Position numbers and translations under genes: made by a program. From Bacillus paralicheniformis (GTDB lineage Bacteria; Bacillota; Bacilli; Bacillales; Bacillaceae): DNA of 64,000 bases. Positions 25,785-35,107 of the stretch are shown here, in pieces. The notes beneath the pieces were generated by a model that did not search any database, was not told the origin of the DNA, and was given only the letters and a program-made list of their open reading frames with translations. The stretch spans positions 179,218-243,217 of the forward strand of contig NZ_LBMN02000005.1 of assembly GCF_001042485.2 (NCBI RefSeq), written 5' to 3'. Position 1 is the stretch's first letter. Every line of letters begins with the position of its first letter.

Positions 25785-27113
25785 TCACCCTTTCTGAATC
25801 AATTGTTGGACCGGAAGTCTGATCGTAAACACAACACCGCTTGCATCACTCTGAAATCGAATGCTCCCCCCGAGCTCCTCGACAGTTTCCTTCACATAAG
25901 ACAAACCGATTCCGGTTGAAGGGGTTCCGAATTCATCATATTTTGACGTGTATCCCGGCTCAAACACCACATCCCCGACTTTCTCTGGAATGCCCGGTCC
26001 GTCATCTTCCACGCGGCATTCCAGCATGTCATCGGCGCGCCTATAGAGGCTGAGGCGGATGGAGCCCTGTCTTTGAATCGCTTCCACCGCATTCGCCATA
26101 ATATTATTAATCACGGATAATACAGTATACACGTGGTATTTTGGATGTTCTCCGTCTATCGAATAATGAAAGTCAATGTCTTTTTCGAGCGATTCGGCAT
26201 ACTTTCGATTAATGCCGGCCACAAGCCGAACTAGATCTTCTGCCGCCATGTAGTCTCTGAAGCTTTCTTTCGAAATTAGTTTTGAAAGCCCGGCGAAAAT
26301 GCGCTGGTTGTCTTTTTTGACCTCGTGGATTTCACCGGCGAGGCGCAGCACCTTCTGGCTGATCTGCCGGACAGAGGAATTGTTATCGCTCTGTCTATTT
26401 AAGAGCCTGTACAGCTGATAGGATTCGTTCGTAATCTCTTCAGTATTCTTCAACGTCTTTTTCAAATGAACGGTTTCTTCATATAAATTTGAAACGATCA
26501 TCAACATGTGCTCATTTTGTTCGCGGATCTGCTTTTCCCGCGATTGCGTTTCATACAGCTTCATGACATTAAAAAAGCTCAGCACAATAAAGCTGTGGGA
26601 AAAAGCAATCGCCATCATGTCGCGGATCTTTCCCGGGGTGACGGTAGACTCGAACATCATATATTGAACGACCAGTTCGGCTCCATCGGCAATCAGTTCA
26701 ATTCCGAAGCCCAGAAACCCGATGTAGAGCGGGCGAAATTGAAATCGCTTCACTTTTGCCAAGTAGAATAGAAACGCATATGTGAAATAAAAGAAAAAAG
26801 TCGGATAATGGTGATAAAAGGATGACAACCAATCGATCTGCCCCGGGCCGAATGCATCAAGCAGCACCCGAAACCCGACGACGGCCGCTCCCGTTAAAAA
26901 GCCGGACAGCACAGCCGGGACATTCCGCAGCAGCAACAAAAGAAAGAAAAAAGTTGGAACGCCGAAGCTGACCCGGAAGGTCTCGTTCAACGGATAAAAC
27001 TTCAGCTCTCCTGCGAGCGGCACCGTTAACATCATCACTGTTAAGATATAGCCGTCTTTCTTTACAAGCCGGGCCGCCTGCTTCATCACGCTTCCCCAAT
27101 TTCCACCCATCAT
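25785..27113 (-). CDS. glnK: Sensor histidine kinase GlnK
   Basis: A 442-residue kinase with about six N-terminal membrane segments (residues ~20-190), a coiled linker, a DHp-like region with the probable phospho-His in AGEIHEVKKDNQRI near 275, and a HATPase domain with NNIMANAVEAI, EDDGPGIPEKVG and STGIGLSYVKETVEELGG. GGAGG precedes the double ATG start. It corresponds to B. subtilis GlnK (YcbA), the glutamine sensor. It is divergent from glsA-glnT, and the shared intergenic region carries the GlnL site. Confidence 0.9.
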   Translation of the reverse strand: MMGGNWGSVMKQAARLVKKDGYILTVMMLTVPLAGELKFYPLNETFRVSFGVPTFFFLLLLLRNVPAVLSGFLTGAAVVGFRVLLDAFGPGQIDWLSSFYHHYPTFFFYFTYAFLFYLAKVKRFQFRPLYIGFLGFGIELIADGAELVVQYMMFESTVTPGKIRDMMAIAFSHSFIVLSFFNVMKLYETQSREKQIREQNEHMLMIVSNLYEETVHLKKTLKNTEEITNESYQLYRLLNRQSDNNSSVRQISQKVLRLAGEIHEVKKDNQRIFAGLSKLISKESFRDYMAAEDLVRLVAGINRKYAESLEKDIDFHYSIDGEHPKYHVYTVLSVINNIMANAVEAIQRQGSIRLSLYRRADDMLECRVEDDGPGIPEKVGDVVFEPGYTSKYDEFGTPSTGIGLSYVKETVEELGGSIRFQSDASGVVFTIRLPVQQLIQKG

Positions 27114-27232
27114 GCTGATCCTCCATTACAAACGTGTTGCTTTATTTTGACTTTAACCGCACGTTTTCCGCAACTCCCATTTTACCCACAGTCGATTTGA
27201 TTTTTAAATCAATTGGCTTATTTTTTAAATAT

Positions 27233-27248
27233 TTTTGTCGCTTTTTGT
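27233..27248 (+). promoter_or_regulatory. GlnL binding site upstream of glsA-glnT
   Basis: TTTTGT-CGCT-TTTTGT is a direct repeat matching the site reported for B. subtilis GlnL (TTTTGT-N4-TTTTGT, recalled). A TATTAT-like -10 lies about 15 bases downstream, so the site would occupy the activator position. Confidence 0.75.
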
Positions 27249-27501
27249 AGGTTTATGTAGGTTCTATTATAAATTGAATGTATATTTTCTCTATTTGAAA
27301 ACGCTTATATTTTCCCGCAACTCACTCCCTTGCGCAACCCAAACCCCTTTTCCCAGGAAAGAACAGGCTTTAAAACAACTTGTGCGGCAGAGGCTTATAC
27401 CCCTTTGCCTTCTGCCGCCATGCCCTAATCACCGCTTTTTAGAGCCTCGTATTTTTTCAGCAAACCTGCAAGCTTTAACAGGTCAGATTGGAGGAAATTC
27501 G

Positions 27502-28485
27502 ATGAATGAAGTATTGGAAGAACGCTATGACGCCCGCTTCTGGCAATCCCGCCTTGAAGATTTGGTTGAACATTACCGTCCTTTTTCCGCAAGCGGACGC
27601 AACGCCGAATACATTCCCGCTTTAGGAAAAATCGACTCTAACCAGCTCGGCATCTGTGTGATCGGTTCTGATCAAACGGTGATCAAAGCAGGAACTTGGG
27701 ACGTATCATTCACACTCCAGAGCATCTCAAAGGTGGTCAGCTTTATCGCAGCGTGTTTGACGAAAGGGATTTCTTACGTATTAGACCGTGTTGATGTAGA
27801 ACCGACGGGAGACGCGTTCAATTCAATCATCCGCCTTGAAATGCACAAGCCGGGAAAGCCGTTTAACCCGATGATCAACGCCGGAGCGCTGACCGTTGCG
27901 TCGATCCTACCCGGTGAATCGGCACTGGAAAAAATGGAGTCGCTTCATGAAGTCATTGAAAAAATGATTGGAAAACGGCTTGAAATCAATGAGGAAGTAT
28001 TTCGGTCAGAGTGGCAAACCGCCCATCGGAACAGAGCATTGGCCCATTATTTAAAGGAAACCGGCTTCCTCGAAGCAGACGTCGAAGAAACGCTTGAAGT
28101 CTATTTGAAGCAATGCTCCATGGAAGGAAGCACTGAAGACATCGCCTTGATCGGCATGATTCTCGCAAATGACGGATATCACCCTCTCCGCCAAGAGCAG
28201 GTGATCCCGAAGGATGTCGCCAGGCTGACAAAAGCTTTAATGCTGACGTGCGGCATGTACAATGCTTCAGGAAAATTCGCGGCCTTTGTCGGCATTCCGG
28301 CAAAGAGCGGCGTCTCCGGCGGAATCATGTGCGCGGTGCCTGCCAGCATGAAAAGAGAACAGCCTTTTCGGCATGGATGCGGCATCGGCATCTACGGTCC
28401 GGCGATTGACGATTACGGCAACAGCATGACGGGCGGAATGCTGTTAAAACATATAGCCCGTGAATGGGATCTCAGTATTTTTTAA
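27502..28485 (+). CDS. glsA: Glutaminase A
   Basis: A 327-residue serine-dependent glutaminase, the same length as B. subtilis GlsA1 (YbgJ). It hydrolyses L-glutamine to glutamate and ammonia in the cytosol. Active-site motifs: FTLQSISKVVSFIAA near residue 70 with the SxxK nucleophile, NPMINAGAL near 120, and KSGVSGGIMCAVP near 270. The start at 27502 has TTGGAGG upstream; the frame is open well upstream without a ribosome site, so the longer frame from 27235 is not used. The leader contains the GlnL site. glnT follows after 23 bases. Confidence 0.95.
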   Translation: MNEVLEERYDARFWQSRLEDLVEHYRPFSASGRNAEYIPALGKIDSNQLGICVIGSDQTVIKAGTWDVSFTLQSISKVVSFIAACLTKGISYVLDRVDVEPTGDAFNSIIRLEMHKPGKPFNPMINAGALTVASILPGESALEKMESLHEVIEKMIGKRLEINEEVFRSEWQTAHRNRALAHYLKETGFLEADVEETLEVYLKQCSMEGSTEDIALIGMILANDGYHPLRQEQVIPKDVARLTKALMLTCGMYNASGKFAAFVGIPAKSGVSGGIMCAVPASMKREQPFRHGCGIGIYGPAIDDYGNSMTGGMLLKHIAREWDLSIF

Positions 28486-28508
28486 AATCACAAAAAAGAG
28501 GTGAAAGC

Positions 28509-29939
28509 ATGCAGCAATTCCTTCAAGAAGTCATTGTTGTCACAAATGATTTTCTTTGGTCAAAACTATTAATTATTATGCTTCTGGCTTCAGGACTGTT
28601 TTTTACTTTTAAATCGAAGTTCTTTCAAGTTCGCTTGCTGAAAGACATGTTCCGGGTTTTAAAGGAAGGAGCACCCGACAAAAACGGAATCTCTCCTTTT
28701 CAGGCTTTTTGCATTAGCATGGCCGCGAGAGTAGGCACAGGAAATATTACGGGGATTGCGATCGCCATTGCCTTGGGCGGACCCGGCGCTATCTTTTGGA
28801 TGTGGATCATCGCCATCATCGGTTCGGCGTCAAGCTTTGTCGAAAGCACGCTGGCGCAAATTTATAAAATAAAGGATAAAGACGGCTTCCGCGGCGGCCC
28901 TGCTTACTATATGGAAAAGGGTTTGAAAAAACGCTGGATGGGTGCGCTGTTTGCCGTCTTGATTACATTATCCTTCGGAATCGTGTTTAACGCGGTCCAG
29001 TCCAATACGATAACGGTCGCTTTTGAAAACTCATTCGGCACAGACCGTCTTACACTGGGGATTATCATTACGATTGCCTTCGGCATCATTACCTTCGGCG
29101 GTATCAAACGGATCGCCAAGCTGTCCGAATATATTGTCGTATTTCTCGCCGTCTTATATATCGGCGTCGCCGTTTTTGTCATGCTGATGAACATTACGAA
29201 ACTGCCGGACGTCATCTCTTTGATTGTCGGTCATGCGTTTGGCCTTGAACAAGCGGCAGGCGGAGCCATCGGCGCAGCGCTAATGAACGGAATCAAACGC
29301 GGCCTCTTCTCAAATGAAGCCGGGATGGGCAGCGCGCCGAATGCAGCAGCCGCAGCGACAACGAGCCATCCTGTCAAACAGGGTCTTGTCCAGGCTTTAG
29401 GGGTTTTCACGAGCACTTTGGTGATTTGTTCAAGCACAGCTTTTATCATTTTGTTTTCCGATGCGTATCAAGAACCGGGGCTGAGCGGAATCGAGTTGAC
29501 GCAAGCATCGCTCAGCACGCACATCGGAGCATGGGCCTCAGGCTTTCTTGCCATTATGGTGTTCCTGTTTTCTTTCAGCACCTTAATCGGAAACTACTAC
29601 TATGGAGAAACGAATATCGAATTCCTGCACACGAACAAAGCATGGCTCTTCATTTACAGAATCTGTGTGCTTGCGATGGTTATCTTCGGATCGGTATCAA
29701 AAGTCCAGCTTGTGTGGGACCTCGCCGACTTGTTCATGGGCTTGATGGTCATCGTCAACTTAATCGCGATTTTCCTGCTGTCAAAAGTGGCATTTGCCGC
29801 CTTGAAAGACTATGTGAAACAGCGAAAAGCTGGAAAAGATCCGGTCTTTTATAAAGATGTTCTTGAAAACCATGAAGGCGTCGAATGCTGGGAACGCTCC
29901 GGCACCGAACAAAAAACCGAAAGCAAAAATGCGATATAA
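28509..29939 (+). CDS. glnT: Sodium/glutamine (alanine) symporter
   Basis: A 476-residue transporter of the AGCS family with about eleven membrane segments. Family motifs visible: ARVGTGNITGIAIAIALGG near residue 75, RGGPAYYMEKGL near 130 and NEAGMGSAPNAAAAA near 275. It matches B. subtilis GlnT (YbgH) and imports glutamine together with sodium for GlsA. The start is at 28509 after GAGGTG; it forms an operon with glsA and ends at a strong terminator. Confidence 0.92.
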   Translation: MQQFLQEVIVVTNDFLWSKLLIIMLLASGLFFTFKSKFFQVRLLKDMFRVLKEGAPDKNGISPFQAFCISMAARVGTGNITGIAIAIALGGPGAIFWMWIIAIIGSASSFVESTLAQIYKIKDKDGFRGGPAYYMEKGLKKRWMGALFAVLITLSFGIVFNAVQSNTITVAFENSFGTDRLTLGIIITIAFGIITFGGIKRIAKLSEYIVVFLAVLYIGVAVFVMLMNITKLPDVISLIVGHAFGLEQAAGGAIGAALMNGIKRGLFSNEAGMGSAPNAAAAATTSHPVKQGLVQALGVFTSTLVICSSTAFIILFSDAYQEPGLSGIELTQASLSTHIGAWASGFLAIMVFLFSFSTLIGNYYYGETNIEFLHTNKAWLFIYRICVLAMVIFGSVSKVQLVWDLADLFMGLMVIVNLIAIFLLSKVAFAALKDYVKQRKAGKDPVFYKDVLENHEGVECWERSGTEQKTESKNAI

Positions 29940-29942
29940 CAC

Positions 29943-29968
29943 AAGCCGCCGTATCCGGCGGCTTTTTT
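29943..29968 (+). terminator. Terminator of glsA-glnT
   Basis: AAGCCGCC / GGCGGCTT stem with a six-base loop followed by a T-run, directly after the glnT stop codon. Confidence 0.9.
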
Positions 29969-30071
29969 CGTTCATTTTAAACCGTCCAAAATAATAAAAC
30001 GTTTTTCCTCTTGTATCCGTCATGTCTCCGAAGATTTACTTCACCTGCTTTGGCAGAAAAGGGGGCCAGCC

Positions 30072-30470
30072 ATGAATATGAAAAGAAGCCGTATCCGCCG
30101 GCTTGCGCTGATATTCGCAGCGATGGCGGCGGGGCTTGCTTCAAGAAAGGCGGCCGATATGCTGCCGGACATCGTGAATGCCTATTTAGGGGATGCGCTG
30201 TGGGCGCTGATGATTTTCTTCGGCGCAGGCTTTTTGTTCAAAAACGCGAAGACAGCTTCAGTGGCGCTGATTGCGCTCGCGTTTTGTTTTTTAATCGAAT
30301 GCAGCCAGCTGTATCACGCTCCATGGATTGATGATATCAGAGCCGTTCCGCTCGGCGGACTCATTCTCGGTTATGGATTTTTGTGGAGCGATTTATTGGC
30401 TTATGTGCTCGGCGTTTCCGCAGGTGCCGCGGGCGAAAAGCTGTTTCGCAAACGAAAAAGACAGCCGTAA
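30072..30470 (+). CDS. DUF2809 family membrane protein
   Basis: A 132-residue membrane protein with four predicted helices (~8-25, ~40-57, ~62-80, ~92-118). The motif LAFCFLIECSQLYHAPWIDDIRA after helix 3 is the DUF2809 hallmark, and the protein ends with a basic tail FRKRKRQP. GGGGG precedes the ATG. Its function is unknown. The terminator stem begins inside its last codons. Confidence 0.85.
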   Translation: MNMKRSRIRRLALIFAAMAAGLASRKAADMLPDIVNAYLGDALWALMIFFGAGFLFKNAKTASVALIALAFCFLIECSQLYHAPWIDDIRAVPLGGLILGYGFLWSDLLAYVLGVSAGAAGEKLFRKRKRQP

Positions 30471-30482
30471 CGCTGTCTTTTG
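30459..30482 (+). terminator. Terminator of the DUF2809 gene
   Basis: AAAGACAGC / GCTGTCTTT stem overlapping the stop codon, followed by TTGGGG; a weak T-run but a strong stem. Confidence 0.65.
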
Positions 30483-30490
30483 GGGAATAT

Positions 30491-30832
30491 TTACGCACTT
30501 TGATTTTGAGTCTTTTTACAGTTTAAAACAAACATAGCAAGTCCGATAATAAGAAGGATGGGTCCAATGAGTAAAGCACGGTACAGGCGATTATTTCCTG
30601 TATTCGGCAGCGGGTTGCCTCCTGTTTTTTTTGACATGTCCAATGTCTCTATCCTTTTTGGCAGGAGGAGCTGCGGTATTTGTCTCTTCCTTATGATTTT
30701 CTACCGCATGCTTTACGATTTGCCCATCTTTTTTGAGTTTCAAATTCGAACGTCTCTTCATTTTAAATAGATCCCTTCGGGGCAATCGTTTCCGTGTGTG
30801 TCAAAGCGAGCGATCCCGTTTTCATCGTTTTT
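30491..30832 (-). pseudogene. Decayed 3' end of an LPXTG cell-wall surface protein
   Basis: Minus strand. The frame ending at 30491 encodes SKKTGGNPLPNTGNN, then a hydrophobic span (ALLIGPILLIIGLAMFVL) and NCKKTQNQSA: a complete sortase sorting signal, with LPNTG at 30596-30610. It cannot be read through from upstream, because the preceding charged segment (LKKDGQIVKHAVENHKEE, then TNTAAPPAKKDRDIGHVKK) is in another frame. The switch falls in a run of eight A (T on the plus strand, 30625-30632); seven would join them. Further upstream, ENGIARFDTHGND in a third frame recalls a SpaA/prealbumin-like repeat. So only the tail of a wall-anchored protein remains, with at least two frameshifts. Confidence 0.7.
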
Positions 30833-30911
30833 TCTCCTTGCAATTTCTGCGCATTTTTCGTTATGACTGTGGCAATAATAAAAAGCCGGCAACAGAAGAG
30901 AAGCGCTAATA

Positions 30912-31130
30912 TTATTCGTTAAGCTGTATGATGACGGTTACTAATGCAGCCAACATCAAAAGAATGATAATGGCGAAATAAGTCCAAAGAATGGAAGTAA
31001 AGGGATTGAGCGGCCTTTTTGTCCTCTCATTCCAGTTTGCGTTTTTACGGTTATTGGATTTGAGTTGTGCCAGCTGAAATATATTTAAAAACACAGATAT
31101 AACTAATGCAACTGCCAAAGATAGATTCAA
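30912..31130 (-). CDS. Small membrane protein, unknown
   Basis: A 72-residue protein with two membrane segments (residues ~3-20 SLAVALVISVFLNIFQL and ~45-68 LWTYFAIIILLMLAALVTVII) separated by a basic, Asn-rich loop. The start is placed at TTG 31130 because GGGAGG lies eight bases upstream; an in-frame ATG at 31175 lacks a ribosome site. No family recognised. It stands alone between the surface-protein remnant and the carbonic-anhydrase-like gene. Confidence 0.6.
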   Translation of the reverse strand: MNLSLAVALVISVFLNIFQLAQLKSNNRKNANWNERTKRPLNPFTSILWTYFAIIILLMLAALVTVIIQLNE

Positions 31131-31383
31131 AGTTTCAACCTCCCTTAAAATAAGTCGAGGAGTCATCCAAGGCAAGCTGACCGTAAATTTCCTCCTCTAA
31201 ATGAATCATTTCCTTTGTTTTTTTAGAGATGAAAATGGTAATCGTCTTGAACGCTTCCTAAAACCTATTCCATTGCTTTATTAGCCGTTATCTCCCCATA
31301 TCCTCTTTTTTAGTTTCAGACCGCCGCCCATAAATATTATCCCGTTTTTTAGACAGACTACCTGAATAAAGGAGGCAGGTCAT

Positions 31384-32094
31384 ATGAAATTAAGCAACAA
31401 ACTCATCCTCGGGTTAACGGTTTCGTCACTCGCCGGGAAGTTTCTTGAAAAGCTGCTGATCCAAGACAATGTCAGCCCCAATATTACCGCGTCATTTAAT
31501 CAAGAAGCTGATATTCCGGATATTGATGCGTCCTCATACATCCATCATTTCGCCTCGGTCATCGGCAGTGTGGTCATCGGGCGAAACGTTTTCATCGGGC
31601 CTTTCTCTTCGATCAGAGGAGACACGGGATTAAAAATCTACATCGGCCATGATTGCAATATCCAGGACGGAGTTGTCTTGCACGGTATGAAAAACTATGA
31701 ATACAACAACCCTGTTACTGAACAATCCGTTTTTAAGGATCGTGAATCGTATTCCATTTACATAGGCGAGAAAGTATCACTCGCCCCGCAATGTCAAATT
31801 CACGGCCCCGTACGAATTGACAACAATGTTTTTGTCGGAATGCAAAGCCTTGTTTTTGATGCCTATATCCAAGAGAATACGGTGATCGAACCGGGAGCAA
31901 CAGTAATCGGTGTTACAATTCCCCCAAAACGGTTTGTTTCGGCGGGTCGTGTGATTTCAAACCAGGAGGATGCCAACCGGCTTCCTGAAATAAGCGATTC
32001 TTATCCATATCATGACCTCAACTCGAAAATGACGGCCGTCAATCTTGAATTGGCAAAAGCGTATAAAAAGGAAGCGAGAAAATGGAAACTATGA
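31384..32094 (+). CDS. Gamma-carbonic-anhydrase-like hexapeptide-repeat protein
   Basis: A 236-residue left-handed beta-helix protein. Hexapeptide repeats run from ~60 to ~190 (VIGSVVIGRNVFIG; IGHDCNIQDGVVLHG; IGEKVSLAPQCQIHGPV; IDNNVFVGMQSLVFDA). The SIRGDTG and NIQDGVVLHG motifs with His and the later QIHG are placed like the zinc-binding residues of Cam/CamH-type carbonic anhydrases. The ~45-residue N-terminus contains a weakly hydrophobic start but no clear signal. GGAGG precedes the ATG. The last 13 bases overlap the DUF421 gene, so the pair is co-transcribed. Carbonic anhydrase activity is inferred. Confidence 0.75.
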   Translation: MKLSNKLILGLTVSSLAGKFLEKLLIQDNVSPNITASFNQEADIPDIDASSYIHHFASVIGSVVIGRNVFIGPFSSIRGDTGLKIYIGHDCNIQDGVVLHGMKNYEYNNPVTEQSVFKDRESYSIYIGEKVSLAPQCQIHGPVRIDNNVFVGMQSLVFDAYIQENTVIEPGATVIGVTIPPKRFVSAGRVISNQEDANRLPEISDSYPYHDLNSKMTAVNLELAKAYKKEARKWKL

Positions 32095-32804
32095 AAGAAA
32101 TTTTGGTTGTCTACGGACGAATCATCACCATCCTTCCCCTTTTATTGGCTGTTACATTGCTAATGGGAAAACGCTCAATCGGCGAAATGCCTGTATTTGA
32201 TTTTTTAATCATTATTACATTGGGGGCTGTCGTCGGAGCTGACATAGCCGATCCGAGGATTGAACATTTGCATACCGCCGCTGCGGTGGTTGCGATTGCC
32301 CTATTGCAAAGACTCGCTTCAAAAATCATGATCAAAAACAGAACACTCGGACGTCTGATTACATTTGAACCGACCATCGTCATCAAAAATGGAACGTTTA
32401 TTGTCGGCAATTTAAAACGAATCAGATATTCGGTGGATAATGTTCTGCAAATGCTTCGTGAAAAAGATGTTTTCAATGTCAGCGACGTAGAAATGGCGTT
32501 TATAGAGGCGAATGGAAATTTAACGGTATACAAAAAGCCAAATAAAATGGAAGTCACGGCTGAAGATATGGGGATTCAAAAAAGCGGCGGCGAATTTTCA
32601 TATCCGGTCATCATTGAAGGGAAAGTGTACACATCTGTCCTTCACCAATTGAATGTAACGGAAAACTGGCTCAAAAACCAGCTGAAGAAGAAAGGGCTTG
32701 AACGAATGGATGAAATCTTTTTCGCTTCTGTTAATCAAAACCATCAACTGCATGTTTCGCTTGATAATGAAACGGCGAAAATTGAGCCGGAGCTTTTGCA
32801 TTAA
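32082..32804 (+). CDS. DUF421 family membrane protein (YetF/YrbG-like)
   Basis: A 240-residue protein with three N-terminal membrane helices (residues ~12-28, ~38-55, ~62-80) and a cytoplasmic DUF421 domain with PTIVIKNGTFIVGNLKRIRYSVDNVLQMLREKDVF near 105-140. Related B. subtilis proteins (YetF, YrbG, YkjA, YdfR) are widespread and some take part in spore or germination physiology. The start at 32082 is inside the end of the preceding gene; another ATG lies three codons on. Confidence 0.85.
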   Translation: METMKEILVVYGRIITILPLLLAVTLLMGKRSIGEMPVFDFLIIITLGAVVGADIADPRIEHLHTAAAVVAIALLQRLASKIMIKNRTLGRLITFEPTIVIKNGTFIVGNLKRIRYSVDNVLQMLREKDVFNVSDVEMAFIEANGNLTVYKKPNKMEVTAEDMGIQKSGGEFSYPVIIEGKVYTSVLHQLNVTENWLKNQLKKKGLERMDEIFFASVNQNHQLHVSLDNETAKIEPELLH

Positions 32805-32822
32805 AAGCTCCGGCGGATTTTT
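32785..32822 (+). terminator. Terminator between the DUF421 and merR genes
   Basis: GCCGGAGCTTTT / AAAAGCTCCGGC stem with a TGCATT-like loop and a T-run; it overlaps the stop codon and could serve both converging genes. Confidence 0.85.
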
Positions 32823-33599
32823 TCATCGGCCGTTTTCGGGACAGAAATCGTTGTGAATCATGTAATATTCGAACACCTGCTGCAGCCACTCATCCTCTTC
32901 TTTTGTAAAAGGTGAAGAAAACTTCTCTGCCAGCTGCTGCGATTCGATTGTCTCCATCTGTCCTAAAGCCGACAGCACGCCCTCTCCGACAAATTCCAAA
33001 CTCGTCTTCATATATCGGTCCGCCATTTCCTGCACTTCGGGGTCATCAACCGGTTTTCCCATGAGCCGCTTGGCTTCCTTAGATAAACGAACATACTCTT
33101 GATCCAATTTGGCCATCTCATCTTCTGATTTGCCGAATACATCATCGGCAAAACGTTTGGACACCTGCTGTTCAAGCCATATGCGCTGCTCCTTCTCAGT
33201 CTGGATGCTGTTCAGCAGGCTCATGAAAACAGAACTGTCGATTTCCTCTTCCTCCTCCAGAAGACCGATTGTCCTGTTTATCGCTTTCAGCCCTGTTTCA
33301 ATATGTTCCTTTTTCTCCTCCAGCACCTTTTTCTGCTCCTGCAGCGCCTCAATCAGACCGGCATCAAAGCATGCATCCTTCATGAAAGCGCGAATTTGTT
33401 CAAGACTGTACCCGAGAAACTTAAAACATGTGATTTTCTGCAACTCTCTCGCATCTCTGTCTGTGTAGAAACGGTGGCCTGTTCCCGGCTGTTTTTCAGG
33501 CTTCAACAGGCCGATTTCATCGTAATAATGGAGCGTCCGAATGGATGTCCCTGTCATTTCTGAAAAAACACCGATTGAATAATATCCGTCATTTTCCAT
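32823..33599 (-). CDS. MerR-family regulator with TipAS-like ligand domain
   Basis: A 258-residue regulator: MerR DNA-binding domain (YSIGVFSEMTGTSIRTLHYYDEIGLL, residues ~5-75), a long coiled-coil dimerisation helix (~80-120) and a C-terminal antibiotic-recognition domain of the TipAS/SkgA type (~150-258, EYVRLSKEAKRLM, and EWLQQVFEYYMIHNDF at the end). The start at 33599 follows TTGGAGGGG; the frame is open 12 codons further without support. TipAS-like regulators bind thiopeptides or other drugs and activate efflux genes; the ligand here is unknown. B. subtilis Mta and YdfL-type regulators are relatives. Confidence 0.85.
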   Translation of the reverse strand: MENDGYYSIGVFSEMTGTSIRTLHYYDEIGLLKPEKQPGTGHRFYTDRDARELQKITCFKFLGYSLEQIRAFMKDACFDAGLIEALQEQKKVLEEKKEHIETGLKAINRTIGLLEEEEEIDSSVFMSLLNSIQTEKEQRIWLEQQVSKRFADDVFGKSEDEMAKLDQEYVRLSKEAKRLMGKPVDDPEVQEMADRYMKTSLEFVGEGVLSALGQMETIESQQLAEKFSSPFTKEEDEWLQQVFEYYMIHNDFCPENGR

Positions 33600-33720
33600 A
33601 AAAATCCCCTCCAACTGACGATTTATTCCTATCATAACGCCTCACGCTGCTGGAGGTGCAAGCTTATTTTTCGCAGACTCGTGATTTTTCCAAAAGGTAC
33701 GGGACAATCAACTCCAGTTT

Positions 33721-35094
33721 TTAATCCGGCGGAGTCTCCCCGATTAAGTTCTGCAAATCTTTTTTCACATTCCCAGCATCCGTTCCGATCACAATCTGGA
33801 TATGATGCTGGTCAATTTTGACCACACCGTGCGCTCCTAATTGCTTTAATTGCGCTTCATCCGCAAAGGACGTGTCTTTTAATTTCATTCGCAAACGGGT
33901 TATACAGTTTTCGCAAGTCACGACATTCTCACGGCCGCCGATATGCTTAAGAATGCCTTCAGCCATAGACTGATGCAGCCGGTTTCCTTCAGGTGTTTCC
34001 TGTTCCCTTCCGATCACCGGAATGTTTCGCTTTATAATCACAAAGTAAAACGTAACATAATAGAGAGCAAAAAAGGCAAGGCCGACGGGTATGATCCATA
34101 ATCCGCCGTCTGATAAATTAAGGTTCAGCAAATAATCGATTGCGCCTGCTCCCCATGAGAAGCCGTGACGAATCCCAAGCAAACAGAGCGCCGCTCCGGC
34201 AAGTCCCGTATAGACCGAGTGAAGAAAGTACAATAAAGGCGAAGTAAATAAAAACGTGAATTCAACTGGTTCCGTAATCCCGGTGATCAGTGATGTGGCT
34301 GCTCCTGAAGACATGAGCGCTTTCGTTTCCTTTTTTCTCGTTCTGGCTGCATGCGCGATTGCCAAAGCGATCGCCGGAATGCCAAACATCATCGTGATAA
34401 AAAAGCCGCCGAGAAAGTAGCCGGCTGTCGGGTCTCCATTCAAAAACCGCGTAATTTCCCCTGTCACCGCTTCGCCGGATGCCGTCTCATAGCGCCCAAG
34501 CCCAAAATAAATATACGTATTCATGACATGGTGAAGGCCGAACGGCAGCAAAAACCGATTCAGAAATCCGAATACAAACACCCCGAAAGCGCCAAGACCT
34601 ACAAGCGACTGGCTAAAAGTGTCGATCGCCGCTTCTGCATAAGGCCAGACGATTGAAAAAAAGCCTGCCACCGGAATCGTCACCAATACGATCATCGTAA
34701 TCGGAAACTTCTCTCCGCCAAAAAATGAAAACATGCTTGGCAGTTTCGTATGTTGAAACCGGTTATAAATGAAAGCCGCCATCAGGCCGGCGAGCACCCC
34801 GCCGAAGACGCTCATATCAAGATCAGGATTCAAGATGCCGAGCCCCTCTTTTAATACGGTTATCGCTAAATATCCTGTCAGCGCAGGAATTCCTTTATCT
34901 TTTGAACGGGCAAAGCCCATGGCGATGCCGATTGCGATCAGGACATCCATATTGTTCAATATCACGCCTGACGCTTGAAAAAGCGGTATATTCAGCATAT
35001 CTTCCGCAGAAAGACGCAGCAGCAGGCCGGCGATCGGAAGAACGGTAATCGGAATCAGCAAAGACTTTCCCAGCAGCTGAAAAATATGTTTCAT
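33721..35094 (-). CDS. PTS transporter EIICB, glucose/N-acetylglucosamine type
   Basis: A 457-residue phosphotransferase permease. The EIIC membrane domain (~1-360) has about ten helices and the substrate motif GITEPVEFTFLF near residue 277; the EIIB domain (~375-457) has the phospho-Cys in TCENCITRLRMKLKD (Cys397). There is no EIIA domain, so phosphoryl transfer must come from another protein, such as the EIIA of PtsG. It lies 13 bases after a ChbG-type deacetylase gene on the same strand, which suggests GlcNAc, chitobiose or a related amino sugar. NagP-like in B. subtilis terms; specificity is inferred. Confidence 0.85.
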   Translation of the reverse strand: MKHIFQLLGKSLLIPITVLPIAGLLLRLSAEDMLNIPLFQASGVILNNMDVLIAIGIAMGFARSKDKGIPALTGYLAITVLKEGLGILNPDLDMSVFGGVLAGLMAAFIYNRFQHTKLPSMFSFFGGEKFPITMIVLVTIPVAGFFSIVWPYAEAAIDTFSQSLVGLGAFGVFVFGFLNRFLLPFGLHHVMNTYIYFGLGRYETASGEAVTGEITRFLNGDPTAGYFLGGFFITMMFGIPAIALAIAHAARTRKKETKALMSSGAATSLITGITEPVEFTFLFTSPLLYFLHSVYTGLAGAALCLLGIRHGFSWGAGAIDYLLNLNLSDGGLWIIPVGLAFFALYYVTFYFVIIKRNIPVIGREQETPEGNRLHQSMAEGILKHIGGRENVVTCENCITRLRMKLKDTSFADEAQLKQLGAHGVVKIDQHHIQIVIGTDAGNVKKDLQNLIGETPPD

Positions 35095-35107
35095 TCCGGC
35101 ATTCTCC

